Source: Chitinophagales bacterium (GTDB lineage: Bacteria; Bacteroidota; Bacteroidia; Chitinophagales; BACL12). Taken from it: a DNA stretch of 5,634 bases. Shown one piece after another: positions 1 through 5,634 of the stretch. The stretch covers positions 1 to 5,634 of the forward strand of contig JACMJP010000444.1 in NCBI GenBank assembly GCA_014380545.1. Direction: 5' to 3'. Position 1 is the first letter of the stretch, and every line of letters begins with the position of its first letter. Below the pieces are notes generated by a model. It was not told where the DNA came from. It worked only from the letters and a program-made list of their open reading frames with translations, and did no database searches. The translations under genes and the position numbers were made by a program.

Positions 1-86
1 TAAGTGTAATCACCGTCAACTGATGTATTGGTAAATGATACTGTTAAGTCATCAATGAATAAAGCACATGATGCATCTGCTAATGC
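1..86 (-). other. Probable start of a PKD domain (residues 1331 onward, cut by window edge)
   Basis: The last visible residues are CALFIDDLTVSFTNTSVDGDYT. This matches the opening strands of PKD domains (VxFTNTS...), which would continue with a WDFGDG motif beyond the edge. Only about 28 residues are visible, so the assignment is tentative. A T9SS sorting domain might follow. Confidence 0.55.
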
Positions 87-3000
87 AGGTACGGTTATAA
101 ATATTTCATCTGTGGCCGAACATAAGCTGGTTGGATGAATTACTGTTACTGAATATGATCCTGTTTCATTCACAACTATACTTTGTTCGGTGGAGCCTGT
201 ATTCCAAATAAAAGTGCTACCTGTATTTCCAGCACTTAAAAAATAATTGGCACACACTACTGTATCATTGCCTAAATTCACCTCCGGAATTGGAGTGAAA
301 TTGATTTCTATTTCATCATAATCTTCACAAAAATCTGTTGTGTAAGTAACTCCATAAATACCATCTTCAATTACATTTATTATGGCTCCGGTCTCGCCAG
401 TCGTCCAAATATAATTTGCCGTATCGCTGCCCAAAGCATTTATTGTAATTATTTCTCCACTACATGCTGTAAAATCTCCTTCAAGTATTATACCCGTGTC
501 AACAATTACATTAATTGAATCACTGCCATTGCATCCGCCGAATATATCTGAGAATGTAACTGTATACAATCCCGATGTACTTACAACAATACTTTGTTCG
601 ATTGAGCCGGTGCTCCAATAATAACTCAGATCAGAAATACCTGCATCAAGCACTCCTGAAAAACAAAAAATAGTATCTTGAGGTAGATCAATTTCAGTAG
701 GTGATGTAAAGATTATTTCCAATTCATCATAGTCGGTACAATAATCATTTGAATATGTTAATCCATAAATTCCATTTTCACTCACATTTATTATAGTGGC
801 CGTATCTGTTGTAGTCCATAAATAATTTCCTTCAGCAGCAATTCCGGTTAATTGTATTGTATCGCCAAAACAAGGAGAGTCAGAACCAAGATTACTTATT
901 GTTAAGCCATTAACCAAAATTTCTAAATCATAAGTATAATCACATCCGCCGTCTGAATATGAATATGTAATTGTAGTTGAATATGGAGCCTCAAATAAAG
1001 AAGCATCAAATGCTCCTGTTTCTGTATCTATTATTCCTTCACCTGCCCATGTTCCACCTGTAACTTCTAATTCCAATTCGGGAATATATAATGAATCGCA
1101 CCAAATTGTATCGGGTGCAATTGTAAGAATGAATTCATCTGTGAGTCCATCACAATTATCATCTATGCCATTGCATAATTCAACCATGCCGGGGTTTATT
1201 TCAGGATTTGTTTCATCGCAATCTCCTCCATAAATTGCGTAACCGGGACATGGTAGCATTGTGTTCTCAACAGTAGAATCTGAGTTACCATATCCGTCTC
1301 CATCCGAGTCAATATAAAATGTCATTGCGTCATGCGATAATTTTACAACCCACATATCACGATCGCCATAATTTCCTCCAACAACTCCGTCAGTTGATTC
1401 TGAATAACCGGCTAATAAATAATCGCTGTCAAAATTTTGAATTGCTGTTCTTCCTCTTTCATCTAAAGAACCTCCTAAACTTTTTTGCCATAATAAATTT
1501 CCAACAGCATCAATTTTAACGAGCCACCCGTCATAAATTCCGTCAGAACCCATATGTTCAGTTAAGTCGCCGTCAATTGATGTACTTGAGCCACCAAGAA
1601 TGTAATTTCCATCTAACGTTTTACGGATTGTTGAAAAACCATCATTGCCACTTCCACCATAACATTTTTGCCATAACAGATTACCAAGAGAATCAATTTT
1701 GATGACCCAGCTATCATAGTTTCCATGAGTTCCTGATATATCAAAATCATTTGAATTTGAAACTCCCGCTATTATAAATCCACCATCTTCTGTTTCAATC
1801 GCTGTTCTCGGATCATCTTCACCCGTGCCACCATAATTTTTTTCCCAAATGAGATTACCGCTGTTATCAAGCTTTGCTATCCAAAAATCATCCAGTCCAT
1901 AGTTATCGCTTACATCATGATCTGATGATTCAGCTGAACTAACAACAAGATAACCACCAGAGGTAACGGGTATAACATCAGTGCATTCATCAACATCACT
2001 TCCACCAAGTGTTTTCTCCCAAATAATATTTCCTTCGCTATCAATTTTAACAACCCAATTATCATAAGAACCATAATTAACTAATATATCTCCATCCGCA
2101 GATAAAGATGATCCACATGCTATATAACCTCCATCTAATGTTTGAGTAATTTTTGTACCTGTTTCACCACTTGAACCGCCTAAACATTTTTGCCATTCAA
2201 TTTCACCATCAGAATTTAATTTAACGACCCAAAAATCTGTATCATACCCGTGTAAACCACTTACATCACCATCAAGAGAAATTGTGTATCCATTCATGAC
2301 ATAACCGCCATCAGTAGTTTGGCAAACTGAATAAGGAAATTCCGAATCAGAACCACCAAGGCATTTTTGCCATTGAATATTCATATTGCTATCCAATTTC
2401 ACTAGCCAATAATCATTACCACCCCCAAATTCATTGTGCAAACCGCTTACGTCAAAATCGTTAGAGTTTGTTGCACTCATTAATATGTATCCTGAATCAA
2501 GTGTCTGTTGAAAGATGTTGAATGATGCAACCCAATCATAATTTGATCCTCCATAATGATGATAAGATTCAACTATATCAGGAGAGAAATTATCTATGAC
2601 ACCATCGCAATTTTTATCTATTCCATCACATACATTATCTATAGCTAAAGGGTTAATCGATATATCAGTATCATTACAATCAAGTGAGTCATTATCATAA
2701 CCATAGGGAATAGTATCTGCATAAACATAAAAAGAAGCATCACCAAATCCATCAACATCCACATCTGCATAAAAAATATATTGATTAGAAAATTTAGCAA
2801 TTAATACATCATACTCTCCAATTAGATCTTCAACATCGCCATCATCAGAATATGTTTCGCCAATTACTGTATAACCATCACTTGTCAGTGTTGCACTATA
2901 AGAAGCATCTTCCTGTGAACCACCAATGCATTTTTCCGATAATATATTACCCATACTATCGGTACGCACTACCCAAAAATCTTCATCATAAGTTTCATTA

Positions 3001-4076
3001 TTACTGATATCAAAATCTGCAGAATTTGTTTTCCCTGCTATAATATACTCACCTGCATCATTTACCAGGATTTCATGTGCTTCCTCATGTTCACTTCCTC
3101 CCAAACATTTTTGCCAAATAATATCTCCATCACCGCTTAATTTCAATAACCACATATCATTGCTGTACCATTCATCTTCAGGAAGTTTATGATTTCCTGA
3201 AACATCTATATCATTTGAATATGTGTAACCTGCAATAATATAATTGCCATCACTAAATTTTTGCACAGAAAATGCCTCTTCAGTGCTTGTACCACCATAA
3301 TTTTTTTGCCACTCAATATCTCCAAGTGAGTTAACTTTTAATATCCAAATATCATAACTTCCAAAATTTCCTGACACATCAAAATCATCGGACAGAGAAT
3401 GGCCGCAAATTATAAATCCTCCATCTACAGTTTGTTTTACATCATAAGCTCTATCAAGGTTTGAACCGCCGTAATTTTTTTGCCACTCTAATTCGCCTTC
3501 ATTATTCAGTTTGAGTAGCCAATAATCATATGACCCAAAATTACCAGTAAGGTCACCGTCATCTGACAATGAATATCCGCATATAATATATCCCCCATCA
3601 ATCGTATGTTCAATTGCTGTAGCCTCATCATCAGAACTGCCTCCATATTGATATTGCCACTGTACAATTCCAAGGAAATTTAATTTTACTACCCAAATTG
3701 AACTACTTGCATCTTCCTGCAGATATCCGGTTACTACATATCCGCTATCTGACGTTAAACATAAATCAGCAACAGACTCCCAATTAATTCCGCCCAAACT
3801 TTTTTGCCATTGAATATTAGCAAGTGAATCGGTTTTTACGATCCAGAAATCAGGATTTACACCAGCAGGTCCATGATGCCCTGAAACATCAACATCATTA
3901 GAATAGCTTATTGCTGCAATAATATATCCGTCATCAAGAGTTTGCTCTATAGCATATCCTGCATCCCAATGTGAACCACCTATATTTTTTACCCATTCAA
4001 CATGCGGTACATAAAGTTGAGAGAAGCAATTAACAAAAATAAAAACGGAGATTACAAGCGTAATTTGTATTTTCAT
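1..4076 (-). CDS. Giant secreted multidomain surface protein with two seven-repeat propeller-like blocks, two MopE motifs and Ig/PKD-like modules (3' end outside window)
   Basis: The frame is open from an ATG at 4074-4076 to the window edge, giving 1358 codons with no stop. An in-frame TAA at 4095-4097 and no earlier ATG fix the start. Residues 1-20 look like a Sec signal peptide. Residues 27-432 hold seven repeats of about 58 residues (WQKxxGGS ... DGGYIIxGYS ... DxDVSG ... DxWVVKL). Residues 433-495 are a MopE-type motif, 502-914 seven more repeats, and 919-981 a second MopE motif. An Ig-like domain (985-1056), four two-cysteine modules (1057-1330) and an apparent PKD start (1331 on) follow. 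Proteins of this design in Bacteroidota are usually exported by T9SS with a C-terminal sorting domain; that end is not visible here. The likely role is at the cell surface or outside the cell, possibly adhesion or ligand binding. No catalytic motif is seen. Codon use is AT-rich like its neighbours. The exact function is unknown. Confidence 0.93.
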   Translation of the reverse strand, partial: MKIQITLVISVFIFVNCFSQLYVPHVEWVKNIGGSHWDAGYAIEQTLDDGYIIAAISYSNDVDVSGHHGPAGVNPDFWIVKTDSLANIQWQKSLGGINWESVADLCLTSDSGYVVTGYLQEDASSSIWVVKLNFLGIVQWQYQYGGSSDDEATAIEHTIDGGYIICGYSLSDDGDLTGNFGSYDYWLLKLNNEGELEWQKNYGGSNLDRAYDVKQTVDGGFIICGHSLSDDFDVSGNFGSYDIWILKVNSLGDIEWQKNYGGTSTEEAFSVQKFSDGNYIIAGYTYSNDIDVSGNHKLPEDEWYSNDMWLLKLSGDGDIIWQKCLGGSEHEEAHEILVNDAGEYIIAGKTNSADFDISNNETYDEDFWVVRTDSMGNILSEKCIGGSQEDASYSATLTSDGYTVIGETYSDDGDVEDLIGEYDVLIAKFSNQYIFYADVDVDGFGDASFYVYADTIPYGYDNDSLDCNDTDISINPLAIDNVCDGIDKNCDGVIDNFSPDIVESYHHYGGSNYDWVASFNIFQQTLDSGYILMSATNSNDFDVSGLHNEFGGGNDYWLVKLDSNMNIQWQKCLGGSDSEFPYSVCQTTDGGYVMNGYTISLDGDVSGLHGYDTDFWVVKLNSDGEIEWQKCLGGSSGETGTKITQTLDGGYIACGSSLSADGDILVNYGSYDNWVVKIDSEGNIIWEKTLGGSDVDECTDVIPVTSGGYLVVSSAESSDHDVSDNYGLDDFWIAKLDNSGNLIWEKNYGGTGEDDPRTAIETEDGGFIIAGVSNSNDFDISGTHGNYDSWVIKIDSLGNLLWQKCYGGSGNDGFSTIRKTLDGNYILGGSSTSIDGDLTEHMGSDGIYDGWLVKIDAVGNLLWQKSLGGSLDERGRTAIQNFDSDYLLAGYSESTDGVVGGNYGDRDMWVVKLSHDAMTFYIDSDGDGYGNSDSTVENTMLPCPGYAIYGGDCDETNPEINPGMVELCNGIDDNCDGLTDEFILTIAPDTIWCDSLYIPELELEVTGGTWAGEGIIDTETGAFDASLFEAPYSTTITYSYSDGGCDYTYDLEILVNGLTISNLGSDSPCFGDTIQLTGIAAEGNYLWTTTDTATIINVSENGIYGLTYSNDYCTDYDELEIIFTSPTEIDLPQDTIFCFSGVLDAGISDLSYYWSTGSIEQSIVVSTSGLYTVTFSDIFGGCNGSDSINVIVDTGIILEGDFTACSGEIITINALGSDTANYIWTTGETGAIINVIEDGIYGVTYTTDFCEDYDEIEINFTPIPEVNLGNDTVVCANYFLSAGNTGSTFIWNTGSTEQSIVVNETGSYSVTVIHPTSLCSATDEIFITVPALADASCALFIDDLTVSFTNTSVDGDYT
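87..908 (-). repeat. Four two-cysteine Ig-like stalk modules in A-B-A-B order (residues 1057-1330)
   Basis: Modules span residues 1057-1125, 1126-1192, 1193-1260 and 1261-1330. Modules 1 and 3 share NYxWTT, IINVxExGIYGxTY and DYDExEIxFT. Modules 2 and 4 share WxTGSxEQSIVV followed by GxYxVT. Each has exactly two cysteines, 44, 44, 45 and 44 residues apart (1069/1113, 1138/1182, 1205/1250, 1275/1319), suggesting one disulfide per module. The LGNDTVVCA...WNTGSTEQSI pattern of module 4 is typical of repeats in gliding or T9SS-exported proteins. They probably form a stalk. Confidence 0.75.
909..1124 (-). other. Ig-like domain (residues 985-1056)
   Basis: It begins IAPDTIWCDS and contains GGTWAGEGIIDTETGAFDAS followed by a beta-rich TTITYSYSDGGC segment. 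This GTWxGxGIxDxxTGxFD pattern is common in Ig-like stalk domains of Bacteroidota secreted proteins. Cys993 and Cys1045 could pair. It links the second MopE motif to the short modules that follow. Confidence 0.65.
1134..1322 (-). other. MopE-type metal-binding motif 2 (residues 919-981)
   Basis: The segment reads FYIDSDGDGYGN, then CPGYA, GGDCDETNPEINPG and LCNGIDDNCDGLTDE, a near-textbook MopE motif with all four cysteines (943, 953, 968, 975). The DxDGDGYG loop resembles the calcium-binding loops of thrombospondin type 3 repeats. It closes the second repeat block just as the first copy closes the first block. Confidence 0.9.
1335..2573 (-). repeat. Second block of seven propeller-like protein repeats (residues 502-914)
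   Basis: Seven units begin at residues 502, 567, 626, 684, 742, 800 and 861, with lengths 65, 59, 58, 58, 58, 61 and about 53. They share the WQKCLGGS, DGGYIIxG, DxDxSG and DxWVVKL landmarks of the first block. The first unit lacks the Trp-Gln-Lys signature (ESYHHYGGS) and the last has Asp-Gly-Val in place of the usual DxD. The number of units equals that of the first block, supporting two separate seven-bladed propellers rather than one open-ended array. Confidence 0.85.
2592..2780 (-). other. MopE-type metal-binding motif 1 (residues 433-495)
   Basis: The segment starts FYADVDVDGFGD and later has DCNDTD, NPLA and VCDGIDKNCDGVID, the order of landmarks in the putative metal-binding (MopE) family. 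Asp-rich loops at 438-446 and 484-495 resemble calcium-binding loops. Three cysteines are present (467, 483, 490). The extra upstream cysteine found in the second copy (943) is missing here. It sits exactly between the two repeat blocks. Confidence 0.85.
2781..3998 (-). repeat. First block of seven propeller-like protein repeats (residues 27-432)
   Basis: Seven tandem units begin at residues 27, 88, 138, 196, 254, 319 and 378, judged by the (I/L/V)xWQKxxGGS motif. Each continues with a DGGYIIxGYS strand pair, an acidic DxDVSG loop and a DxWxxKL strand. Unit lengths are 61, 50, 58, 58, 65, 59 and about 55 residues. The second unit is short and lacks the acidic loop. The seventh has lost the signature Trp (LSEKCIGGS). 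Four-strand-like units in a set of seven suggest a seven-bladed beta-propeller; the fold is inferred, the repeats are seen. Confidence 0.85.
4017..4076 (-). other. Signal peptide of the surface protein
   Basis: The first 20 residues comprise Met-Lys, a hydrophobic core (about residues 5-16, rich in Ile, Val, Leu and Phe) and the ending NCFSQ. This is typical of Bacteroidota Sec signal peptides, with cleavage probably near Ser19/Gln20. Mature sequence starting LYVPHVEW leads straight into the first repeat. Cys17 is preceded by Phe-Val-Asn, a poor lipobox, so a soluble or T9SS-exported protein is favoured over a lipoprotein. Confidence 0.8.
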
Positions 4077-4135
4077 AATGAAGGGTTTTAGACTTTAAAG
4101 TTACTCTTTTTTTGTTTTCCAAATATCTTTGCGCT
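4077..4135. promoter_or_regulatory. Divergent promoter gap between the surface protein gene and tsaE
   Basis: Only 59 bp separate the two start codons, so both promoters must lie here or inside the opposite gene. On the plus strand TATCTTTG (4124-4131) matches the Bacteroidota -7 consensus TAnnTTTG and lies 4 bases before the GTG of tsaE; I see no well-spaced -33 box for it. On the minus strand TAACTTTA (complement of 4096-4103) is one base off the consensus, with TTTG (complement of 4120-4123) 16 bp upstream, slightly closer than usual. The boxes nearly touch, so the two promoters could interfere. Neither gene has a Shine-Dalgarno sequence, as is normal in this phylum. Confidence 0.4.
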
Positions 4136-4555
4136 GTGCAAAAAAAATGGACTGTACAATCTGTTGGAGAACTTGAAAAAGTTGCTGCTGAAATATTAGC
4201 TGCAACACCTGCAAAAAAATTTGCGGTATATGGAAATATGGGTGCAGGAAAAACAACATTCATAAAATCAATTTGCAAACAATTAGGTACTGATGAAAAT
4301 ATATCTTCTCCAACATTTGCTATTGTGCATGAATATGCGGGGAGAGAAAAAATTTATCATTTCGATCTGTACCGTATTAATAAAATTGAAGAGTTAATTG
4401 AAATTGGTTTTGAAGAATATCTTGAAAACGATGCTTATGTTTTTATTGAGTGGCCTGAAGTAGTTGAGCACATGCTGGCAGATTTTAATTTCGCAACAAT
4501 TAAAATTACTGAGCAAAATGATGGATCAAGAATTATTGAGGTGAGTGGTGAGTAA
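4136..4555 (+). CDS. tsaE: tRNA threonylcarbamoyladenosine biosynthesis ATPase TsaE
   Basis: The 139-residue product matches the TsaE/YjeE family in length and motifs: Walker A GNMGAGKT (residues 33-40), SPTF (58-61), HFDLYR (75-80) and the Walker B-like VFIEWPE (102-108). TsaE is a cytoplasmic ATPase that works with TsaB and TsaD in placing threonylcarbamoyl on A37 of tRNAs reading ANN codons. The GTG at 4136 is chosen because it gives a family-like N-terminus (QKKWTVQSVGELEKVA). A TTG at 4112 would add eight residues and is less likely because it overlaps the probable -7 box. There is no in-frame ATG before the P-loop. It is divergent from the surface protein gene and upstream of ald on the same strand, 319 bp away. 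The identification is firm; only the start is uncertain. Confidence 0.95.
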   Translation: MQKKWTVQSVGELEKVAAEILAATPAKKFAVYGNMGAGKTTFIKSICKQLGTDENISSPTFAIVHEYAGREKIYHFDLYRINKIEELIEIGFEEYLENDAYVFIEWPEVVEHMLADFNFATIKITEQNDGSRIIEVSGE

Positions 4556-4650
4556 AATTAAAATAAACATTTTTAGTTCCATTTATTTAATATTCGAATA
4601 ATCACATATCCTAACCAAAAGAATCCCGCACACGAAAATTTTTAAAAACC

Positions 4651-4746
4651 TTGCAGCGTTGACTCCCTTTAGGGTCGGGATTGCAGCGTTAGCAATTGAA
4701 AAATATTCATAAATAAAAATCCTTCCGCACCCTAACCCTAAAGGGA
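4651..4746. repeat. Small intergenic repeat element with direct and inverted repeats
   Basis: TTGCAGCGTT occurs at 4651-4660 and again at 4681-4690, exactly 30 bp apart. TCCCTTTAGGGT (4664-4675) is repeated in inverted orientation as ACCCTAAAGGGA (4735-4746), a perfect 12-bp inverted repeat with a 59-bp spacer. Each arm is itself nearly palindromic (CCCT-TT-AGGG). The GC-rich arms stand out from the AT-rich surroundings. Similar CCCTAAAGGG-type motifs recur between genes in Bacteroidota as far as I recall, but this was not checked. Confidence 0.6.
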
Positions 4747-4776
4747 ACCATTCGCAAATTGATTTATTACTAACTC

Positions 4777-4806
4777 TTAATTCTTATATCCTAATTCTTA
4801 ATTCTA
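4777..4806. repeat. Degenerate TTAATTCTTA repeats
   Basis: Three near-copies occur: TTAATTCTTA (4777-4786), CTAATTCTTA (4791-4800) and TTAATTCTA (4798-4806, overlapping the second). They are low-complexity AT-rich sequence, common in Bacteroidota intergenic DNA, and have no obvious function. Confidence 0.5.
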
Positions 4807-4874
4807 AACCACTTTTCAACACCTCTTCATTCCCGCCTTTTATTCTTATCTTAAAAAATTACTAATTTTAAAAC

Positions 4875-5634
4875 ATGAGCGAAACACCAAAATCCGTTTT
4901 ATCAGAACTTGTATCGCAGGTTGGCTTGCAGGTGAAAGAAAAAAGATTGGAGCTTAGTAAAAAAAACCCTTCTTTATTTATCGGCATACCTAAGGAAAAT
5001 CTTTTCCAGGAAAACCGTGTGCCACTTACCCCGGAAGCGGTGGAAACTTTGTGCAGTAATGGGCATCGCATCCTAATTGAAAGTAAAGCCGGTGAGGCAT
5101 CCCGCTTTAGCGATAAAGATTTCAGCGAAGCAGGGGCAAAAATTGTGCATGACAAAAAGCAGGTGTATGAAGCAGACATGTTATTAAAAGTTGCTCCGCC
5201 TGGTAGTGATGATCTTGAATTAATTCATGATGGACAAATTATTATTACTCCACTGCATTTGCCAACATTAAAAGATGAAGTAATTACAACACTGATGCAA
5301 AAGAGAGTAACAGCATTAGCGTTTGAATATATAAAAGATGAAAGCAACACATTTTCTTTTGTGCGCTGCATGAGTGAAATTGCAGGAAGCAGTGCAATAT
5401 TAATTGCGAGTGAATTATTAGCAGACAGCACACATGGCAGGGGAAATTTATTAGGTGGATTATCAGGTATACCTCCTACGCAGGTTTTAATTCTGGGTGC
5501 AGGTGTTGTCGGCGAATTTGCTGCAAGGGCTGCAATTGGTTTGGGAGCTACTGTGAAAGTGTATGATAATAATGTGTATAAATTATCAAGGCTGCAAAAT
5601 AATTTAAGTGAGCGTTTACATACAGCAATAATAA
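4875..5634 (+). CDS. ald: Alanine dehydrogenase (3' end outside window)
   Basis: The ATG at 4875 opens a frame that runs to the window edge (253 complete codons). The product resembles NAD-dependent alanine dehydrogenase, which interconverts L-alanine and pyruvate plus ammonia in the cytoplasm. Visible landmarks are GIPKE (37-41), ENRVPLTPEAV (46-56), LLKVAPP (103-109), PLHLP (126-130), MSEIAG (166-171) and the nucleotide-binding GAGVVG (208-213). By comparison with Bacillus Ald, Arg48, Lys105 and His128 match the pyruvate-binding and catalytic residues. The family start (MIIGVPKE) aligns near residue 35, so this protein has an extension of about 33 residues, as I recall for Bacteroidota homologues of about 400 residues. 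The related transhydrogenase alpha subunit (PntA) and lysine-forming saccharopine dehydrogenases share parts of the fold but fit less well. About 150 residues are missing at the right edge. Confidence 0.9.
   Translation, partial: MSETPKSVLSELVSQVGLQVKEKRLELSKKNPSLFIGIPKENLFQENRVPLTPEAVETLCSNGHRILIESKAGEASRFSDKDFSEAGAKIVHDKKQVYEADMLLKVAPPGSDDLELIHDGQIIITPLHLPTLKDEVITTLMQKRVTALAFEYIKDESNTFSFVRCMSEIAGSSAILIASELLADSTHGRGNLLGGLSGIPPTQVLILGAGVVGEFAARAAIGLGATVKVYDNNVYKLSRLQNNLSERLHTAII

Larger units (their letters stand above)
4556..4874. other. Non-coding stretch between tsaE and ald
   Basis: No credible gene is found in these 319 bases on either strand. The stretch holds a 10-bp palindrome (4591-4600), a small repeat element (4651-4746) and AT-rich degenerate repeats (4777-4806). 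Just before ald, TAATTTTA (4863-4870) resembles a -7 box with one mismatch. No GC-rich hairpin followed by a T-run marks a clear terminator for tsaE. ald probably has its own promoter here, though this is inferred from the gap size. Confidence 0.6.

Noticed and set aside
1319..1519. Short plus-strand open frame inside the surface protein gene
   Set aside because: It lies wholly antisense to a long, well-supported coding frame; its product is low-complexity and matches no known family.
1440..4000. Regularly spaced plus-strand TTTTTGCCAT-like motifs about every 175 bp, suggestive of a repeat array
   Set aside because: They are the reverse complement of codons for the WQK motif of the protein repeats; the spacing equals one repeat unit, is too long for CRISPR, and the intervening sequence is coding.
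4026..4028. Cys17 of the surface protein as a lipoprotein cysteine
   Set aside because: The preceding Phe-Val-Asn is a poor lipobox, and the following FSQ fits an ordinary signal peptidase site.
4030..4278. Minus-strand open frame across the divergent gap
   Set aside because: It is antisense to the start of tsaE and overlaps the start of the surface protein gene in another frame; both of those are strongly supported.
4591..4600. TATTCGAATA palindrome as a terminator for tsaE
   Set aside because: The stem is short, AT-rich, leaves no loop and has no following T-run.
4730..4742. CCCTAACCCTAAA, resembling a telomeric repeat
   Set aside because: Only two copies are present, and one is part of the inverted-repeat arm; nothing else suggests a chromosome end.
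4868..5431. Two minus-strand open frames (4868-5179 and 5225-5431)
   Set aside because: Both are antisense to ald, whose conserved motifs establish the plus-strand frame.

Overview
The window looks like a chromosomal piece from a Bacteroidota bacterium, probably an environmental Chitinophagales, Saprospirales or Sphingobacteria-like lineage; that placement is an inference. The evidence is AT-rich coding DNA, no Shine-Dalgarno sequences ahead of the genes, TAnnTTTG-like promoter boxes, and a giant secreted multidomain protein of the kind exported by the type IX secretion system (T9SS). An extended alanine dehydrogenase next to tsaE also fits Bacteroidota.

Layout. Positions 1-4076 (minus strand) are one uninterrupted reading frame of at least 1358 codons, whose 3' end lies beyond the left edge. 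Reading from its start, it encodes a signal peptide, seven beta-propeller-like repeats, a MopE-type metal-binding motif, seven more repeats, and a second MopE motif. After these come an Ig-like domain, four short two-cysteine modules arranged A-B-A-B, and the beginning of what looks like a PKD domain. A 59-bp gap (4077-4135) separates it from a divergent gene, tsaE (4136-4555, plus). This is the P-loop ATPase of the tRNA t6A37 modification complex. A 319-bp non-coding stretch (4556-4874) carries a small repeat element and AT-rich degenerate repeats. Then ald (alanine dehydrogenase, plus) begins at 4875 and runs off the right edge after 253 codons.

How the parts relate. tsaE and ald are housekeeping or metabolic genes on the same strand, but with a large gap, so they are probably not tightly co-transcribed. 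The surface protein is transcribed away from them and is functionally separate: a cell-surface or secreted protein, perhaps an adhesin or binding scaffold. I see no defence system, mobile element, CRISPR array, tRNA or rRNA. The most notable structure is the exact 7 + 7 repeat organisation of the surface protein, each block of seven closed by a MopE motif.
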